A program made the translations under genes and the position numbers. Below are positions 60,202-64,000 of a stretch of 64,000 nucleotides of DNA, piece after piece. A model generated the notes under the pieces. That model was not told the origin of the DNA, ran no database searches, and saw nothing but the letters and a program-made list of their open reading frames with translations. Source of the stretch: Sphingomonas sp. (GTDB taxonomy: Bacteria > Pseudomonadota > Alphaproteobacteria > Sphingomonadales > Sphingomonadaceae); NCBI GenBank assembly GCA_017849555.1, contig JAFIGU010000004.1, positions 19,203 through 83,202 on the forward strand, read 5' to 3'. Each line of letters opens with the position of its first letter. The stretch's first letter is position 1.

Positions 60202-60785
60202 CGCGCGAGGTCGCGCAACGGGCGATGATTGCTGCGCGTGATCTTGTACACGCGCGCCGGCGGGATGTTGCGCAGCACGCGCCCGTGGAGGCTGGCCTTC
60301 AGATCGAGGCGCTTGAGGATGTGGCGCGGGATCGGGCAGGTGATGCCGTAGGTGAATTGGTAGAGCGCGCCGCCCTCGCGCAGATGCGAGAAGATGCTGC
60401 GCAACATGGTCTCGATCTTCGATCCGCGCATGTTGAGCAACGGCAACCCGCTGACCGCGGCGCCGAGGCGCTTTTCGGGCGGCAATGCGGTGCCGAGCTG
60501 CTCGGCATCCATGCACAGGACGCGTGCCTGGGGATAGCGCATCTGCAGGATGCGAGCGAAATCCACGACATATTCGATCAGGATCAGGTCCTTTTCCGGC
60601 ACGCCGCGCTTCAACGCCGCCTCCGTGAAAATCCCGGTGCCGGGGCCGAGTTCGAGCACCGTGCCGGTCGCCGGGCCAAGGTCGCTCGTGATCAATTCCG
60701 CCAGCGATGACCCCGATGGCGTCACCGCGCCAATGACGCCGGGATTTTTGAGGAACGATCGAAGGAATAGAAACCGTTTCGTCAT
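60198..60785 (-). CDS. SAM-dependent methyltransferase, PmtA-like (phospholipid N-methyltransferase)
   Basis: A 195-aa Rossmann methyltransferase. It starts FLFLRSFLKNPGVIGAVTPSG, a region typical of the PmtA/rRNA-dimethylase-like phospholipid methyltransferases, followed by VLELGPGTGIFTEAAL (SAM motif I), VLCMDAEQL and VSGLPLLNM. PmtA makes mono- to trimethyl-phosphatidylethanolamine. Its pairing with a DedA lipid flippase fits membrane-lipid work. ATG 60785 is chosen; an in-frame ATG at 60815 is also open. Confidence 0.75.
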   Translation of the reverse strand: MTKRFLFLRSFLKNPGVIGAVTPSGSSLAELITSDLGPATGTVLELGPGTGIFTEAALKRGVPEKDLILIEYVVDFARILQMRYPQARVLCMDAEQLGTALPPEKRLGAAVSGLPLLNMRGSKIETMLRSIFSHLREGGALYQFTYGITCPIPRHILKRLDLKASLHGRVLRNIPPARVYKITRSNHRPLRDLAR

Positions 60786-60913
60786 CACGCATTTGTCCGT
60801 CGACCGATACCTCATCGGTCTTTATCGATCGAAATATTCGACCGCGATTACAAGAACATTGCGCGGTTGACAGGTTATTTTTGGATCGGCCCGATCCTGC
60901 CGGAAGAACGCTG

Positions 60914-62269
60914 TCAGCCCGCCGGCAGGAGCGGAAGGATCAACCGGAATGACGCGCCGCCCGATGGCGCCTCCGTGACCCAGATCCGGCCGCCGTGCCG
61001 CCCGACGATCTCCCGCACGAGATTGAGCCCCAGCCCGAAGCCGTGGCCGTTGACGCGGAAGAAGGGGTCGAAGATGCGCTCGCGATCGTCGGCGGGGACG
61101 CCTTCGCCCTCGTCGCTGATCGTGATCCCGCTCGATCGGCTGATCTGCGTCGTGATCTGGCCGCGCCCGCCGCCGTGCTGGATCGCATTCTGCAGCAGGT
61201 TGGTGATGGCCCGCTCGATCGCCGCGGCATCGCCGAGCACGTCGATCATTTCCTCGTCAGCCTCGAAGACGGGTTCGTAGCCGGCAGCGATCGCGAGCGG
61301 TGCGAGATCGAAGACGACCTGCCGCGTCACCGCGACGAGGTTGATCCGCGCCGGCTCGAAACGATGGCCGAAACGCTGGAGATCGAGGAATTGCTCGGTG
61401 AGATTGGCCAGCCGGGCGAGATCCTGCAGCAGCAGCACCTTCTCCGGCCCCGCCGGCAGCGCGTCGAGCCGGGTCTGGAGGATCGCGATCGGGGTGCGCC
61501 ATTCGTGCGCGAGATAGGCGAAGAATTTGCGCTGATGCTCATAGCCGTCGTCGAGCCGCGCGAGCGCGCCGTTGACGGCTTCGACCAGCGGCACGATTTC
61601 CTGCGGGACATTGTGCGACGGCAGCCGCGTCCCGCGCCGGTCGACGTCGATCTGCTTCGCGCGCGCTGCGATCGCATCGGCCGAGGCGAGCGCGCGGCGA
61701 ACCACCAGCGGCGCGGCGATGATCGTCGCGATTGCGGTGATCGCGATCAGCGGCAGGACGACCGAGGCGAACAGCAGGCCGACCGCCGCCAGCAGTCGTC
61801 CGGGCGACACCGTGCCATTGGCGCCGGTGAGGATCTGGAGATCGCCGGCAGCGGCATGCACCGTCTTGAGCCGCGCGGCGGGGACGAAATCGCCGTTGAG
61901 CATGCTGCCGAACCGCGCCTGCCCGATGCGATCGAGCGCCGCGCCCATCTCGGCATAAGCAGCGGGCACCTTGCCGTAGGCGAGCGTGGCGCCGTCATGC
62001 CGGCGCACCACGAACCACAGGCCGGGCGTCTCGGCGCTGCGTGCCGCGAACGCCGGCGTCTCGCGCAGCTTCAACGAGCCGCTGTCGCCGCGCACGACCG
62101 CGCTCGCGATCGCGTCGATCGTTTCGTCCTCGGGCTCGAGCGTCATGAAATTGCCGGTCGCCGCCAGCGCCGCGACGATGAGCACCGCCAGCACGGTGAG
62201 CAATACCGCCTGCAGCGCCGACAGCCGCCACGTCAGGCTCCAGCGCAACGACGCGGGGGTGTCGCTCAC
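60914..62269 (-). CDS. Sensor histidine kinase, two-component
   Basis: A 451-aa membrane kinase. Two membrane helices (about residues 15-37 and 155-185) flank a periplasmic sensor; a HAMP-like linker follows. The H-box is FFAYLAHEWRTPIAIL, the N-box ITNLLQNAIQHG, and the G boxes are ISDEGEGVP and GFGLGLNLVREIV. It should phosphorylate the response regulator encoded just upstream. GTG 62269 overlaps that gene's stop (GTGA). The signal is unknown. Confidence 0.88.
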   Translation of the reverse strand: MSDTPASLRWSLTWRLSALQAVLLTVLAVLIVAALAATGNFMTLEPEDETIDAIASAVVRGDSGSLKLRETPAFAARSAETPGLWFVVRRHDGATLAYGKVPAAYAEMGAALDRIGQARFGSMLNGDFVPAARLKTVHAAAGDLQILTGANGTVSPGRLLAAVGLLFASVVLPLIAITAIATIIAAPLVVRRALASADAIAARAKQIDVDRRGTRLPSHNVPQEIVPLVEAVNGALARLDDGYEHQRKFFAYLAHEWRTPIAILQTRLDALPAGPEKVLLLQDLARLANLTEQFLDLQRFGHRFEPARINLVAVTRQVVFDLAPLAIAAGYEPVFEADEEMIDVLGDAAAIERAITNLLQNAIQHGGGRGQITTQISRSSGITISDEGEGVPADDRERIFDPFFRVNGHGFGLGLNLVREIVGRHGGRIWVTEAPSGGASFRLILPLLPAG

Positions 62270-62940
62270 GATGCCTGCTTCAGCAGATAGCCGATTCCCC
62301 TGACCGGATGCACCTCCAGCCCGGCGCCGGCGGCGGCGAGCTTCCGGCGCAGCCGCGAGATATGCGCATCGAGTGTGTTGGACTGGATCTCGTCGTCGAA
62401 GCCATAGACCGCATCTTCGAGCGCCTGGCGCGACACCGTCCGTCCGATCCGTCGCAGCAGCACCTGCAGCACGAGCAATTCGCGGCGGGTCAGTTCCAGC
62501 CTTTCGCCGCCGACGCGCGCCTCCGGGCCGTTGAAATCGAACGAAAGCTCGCCGAAGGTCTCGACGTCGGCGCGCATGTCCGACGGCCGGCGCATCACCG
62601 CCCTGAGCCGCGCGAGCAGTTCCTCGATCGCAAATGGCTTGGAGAGATAATCGTCCGCGCCGGCATCCAGCCCGTCGACGCGATCGTCGATTTCGCGCCG
62701 CGCGGTCAGCACGATGACCGGCGCGGCCAGCCCGCGGGTGCGGAGCCAGGGAATGAGCGAAAGCCCGTCGCCGTCGGGCAATTGGCGATCGAGCAAGATC
62801 GCATCATAGGAAGCACCCGCCGCCGCTTCTTCGGCCTCGGCGAGGCACGCCACGATATCGACCACCGCGTCATATCGCCGCAGCACCGTGCGCAGCGCCG
62901 ACGCCAGCTCAGCCTCGTCTTCCAGCAGCAGGATACGCAA
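62266..62940 (-). CDS. OmpR/PhoB-family response regulator
   Basis: A 224-aa regulator: receiver domain (residues 1-115) with EDEAEL, phospho-Asp in AILLDRQLPDGDG and switch Lys in LSKPFA; then the winged-helix DNA-binding domain (about 125-222) with LTRRELLVLQVLL and SNTLDAHISRLRRKL. The start is TTG at 62940: AGGAAG is 8 bases upstream and no ATG is near. It pairs with the kinase at 60914-62269. Confidence 0.87.
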   Translation of the reverse strand: MRILLLEDEAELASALRTVLRRYDAVVDIVACLAEAEEAAAGASYDAILLDRQLPDGDGLSLIPWLRTRGLAAPVIVLTARREIDDRVDGLDAGADDYLSKPFAIEELLARLRAVMRRPSDMRADVETFGELSFDFNGPEARVGGERLELTRRELLVLQVLLRRIGRTVSRQALEDAVYGFDDEIQSNTLDAHISRLRRKLAAAGAGLEVHPVRGIGYLLKQAS

Positions 62941-63034
62941 TAGCCGATCTTCCTTTCGTGCGATTGTCCCCGACGGAGATTGCGGGGACATTGCGCGACT
63001 GCCCGGCGCGCGCAACCTTCGTGCATTGCGGTGG

Positions 63035-63860
63035 TTACGCGCTGGTCGCGACGTCGCGCTCGACCGCCTTGGCGATGGCGATCGCGAGTTGCGACTGGTT
63101 GAACGGCTTGCCGAGGCGGATCGCGCTGCTGCGTGCCGCGACATCCTCGCCATAGCCGCTGGCAAGGATGATCGGCGTGCCGGGCCGGATTTCGTCGACC
63201 GCCGCGATCAATTCGCTGCCGGTCATATTGGGCATCGCCTGATCGGTCACGATAAGGTCGATATCGTCGCGCGCGCGGAACGTCTCCAGCGCCTCGGCGG
63301 CGGAATCGGCCTCGATCACGTCATGCCCGAGATCCTCGAGCAGGGCGGCGGTGTTGATCAGGACGAGCGCGTCGTCGTCGACCGCAAGGATCTTCAGCCG
63401 CGGGATTTGCGGTTCGGGCTCCGCGACCGGCTCGGCGGCGGCCGACACCGTGTCATCCTGCGCGACCGGCAGCCAGATGACCGCGCTCGTCCCCTCGCCA
63501 GGGCGGCTCAACAGCTCGAACATCCCGCCGATCTGTTGCGCCATGCCGTGGACCATCGCCAGCCCGAGCCCGGTGCCCTGGCCCGCGCCCTTGGTCGTGA
63601 AAAAGGGTTCGGCCGCGCGGCGCACGGTTTCCTCGTCCATCCCGGTCCCCCGATCGGTGATGACCAGCCGGACATAATGTCCCGCTGGCAGCTTGGTCGC
63701 GGGATCGTCGGCCAGCACCTCCTTCGACGCCGAAATCAGGATCGGCCCGCCGCCCGGGGTCGCGTCGCGCGCGTTGACGATCAGGTTGAGCAGCGCCATT
63801 TCGAGCTGGTTGGCGTCGGCGCGAATGAACGGCAGGCGAAGCGGGAAATTGGTCGAAATC
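63035..63860 (-). pseudogene. Hybrid sensor kinase, 3' part, cut by an IS110 element
   Basis: About 275 codons that hold the C-terminal half of a kinase: N-box NQLEMALLNLIVNARDATP, G boxes VITDRGTGMD and FFTTKGAGQGTGLGLAMVHGMA, then a receiver domain with AVDDDALV, LIVTDQAMPNMTG and LGKPFN. The H-box domain that should come first is missing; in its place, upstream of about 63,860, is the left end of an insertion sequence. The frame stays open to the window edge but is IS sequence there. Either the kinase is broken or a new 5' end lies beyond the IS; the window ends too soon to say. Confidence 0.72.
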
Positions 63861-63867
63861 GGATGAG

Positions 63868-63946
63868 GTGGATGGCTCCCGCTCACGGCATCTGAGTGCC
63901 AAGATGGGTTGCTGTCAGGCAAACCCGAGCAAAGGAGCCATCCGCC
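63868..63946. repeat. IS110 left-end inverted repeat covering the transposase ribosome site
   Basis: GGATGGCTCC (63870-63879) pairs with GGAGCCATCC (63934-63943), and the pairing extends to 13 bp with one G.T wobble (right arm to 63946). The right arm contains GGAG of the AAAGGAG ribosome site and stops at the base before the transposase ATG. It could hide the ribosome site in transcripts that read in from outside. Confidence 0.55.
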
Positions 63947-64000
63947 ATGGAGATTAGCACGATCGGCCTCGATTTGGCCAAGAACGTTTTTCAGGTTCAC
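63947..64000 (+). mobile_element. IS110-family transposase, N-terminal start only
   Basis: The first 18 codons of a transposase are visible before the window ends. The peptide MEISTIGLDLAKNVFQVH is the classic N-terminus of IS110/IS1111 transposases; Asp in GLDLAKN is the first residue of the DEDD catalytic set. AAAGGAG sits at a normal distance. The element has been inserted into, or directly beside, the hybrid kinase gene, which is on the opposite strand. Confidence 0.88.

Noticed and set aside
63861-64000. Continuation of the hybrid kinase frame to the window edge
   Set aside because: The residues beyond about 63,860 show no kinase similarity and the DNA is the IS110 left end; the frame is open by chance.

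Overview
The window looks like chromosome of an alphaproteobacterium of the sphingomonad group (Sphingomonas, Novosphingobium or Sphingobium type). Support: high GC content, three large TonB-dependent receptors, and many genes that resemble the lignin-aromatic catabolism genes known from Sphingobium sp. SYK-6 and Novosphingobium aromaticivorans. I saw no rRNA, tRNA, CRISPR array or prophage. One insertion sequence (IS110 family) begins at the right edge.

Region 1 (1-41,400) is a catabolic island for lignin-derived aromatics. A minus-strand block (11,959 to 354) encodes a TonB receptor, a LigF-type beta-etherase GST, a second GST, a CoA ligase, a PQQ/haem c alcohol dehydrogenase, an amidohydrolase, an SDR, a LigM/DesA-type tetrahydrofolate-dependent O-demethylase and an alpha/beta hydrolase. 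Next come a CmcJ-like protein, a LigD-like SDR, an LdpA-like SnoaL protein with an aromatic acid transporter, and a vanillyl-alcohol-oxidase/p-cresol-methylhydroxylase-type flavoprotein with its own cytochrome c and cupredoxin. A MarR regulator is divergent from a lignostilbene dioxygenase. Then follow an operon with ligW (5-carboxyvanillate decarboxylase), an aldehyde dehydrogenase, a second SnoaL protein and two MFS transporters; a LigD-like SDR; a short MetE-like protein; a vanillin-dehydrogenase-like ALDH; ferA and ferB. A folate C1 operon (metF-purU-folD-folB-orf) can take methyl groups from O-demethylation to formate. pobA with a divergent AraC regulator and a Rieske oxygenase close the region. 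Read together, the genes would turn dimers (beta-aryl ether, diarylpropane/stilbene) and ferulate into vanillin, vanillate and protocatechuate.

Nine copies of a 19-bp near-palindrome (consensus TTGTAT-N7-ATACAA) sit in front of most of these operons, including the MarR/dioxygenase divergent promoter. This suggests one MarR-controlled regulon (FerC-like) that covers the island.

Region 2 (42,300-58,400) is a scavenging locus for D-amino acids or N-acyl amino acids. It has two convergent TonB receptors, an exported penicillin-acylase-type amidohydrolase, an N-acyl-D-amino-acid deacylase, dgcN and dgcA (D-glutamate to N-acetyl-L-glutamate), a dicarboxylate/glutamate symporter, a LysR regulator and a PBP4-type carboxypeptidase. 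Most are translationally coupled.

Region 3 (58,400-64,000) carries envelope and signalling genes: a small lipoprotein, an L,D-transpeptidase-like protein, a DedA protein, a PmtA-like methyltransferase, an OmpR/EnvZ-type two-component pair, and a hybrid sensor kinase cut by an IS110 element. No functions were tested and no database was searched; assignments rest on motifs and remembered family sequences.
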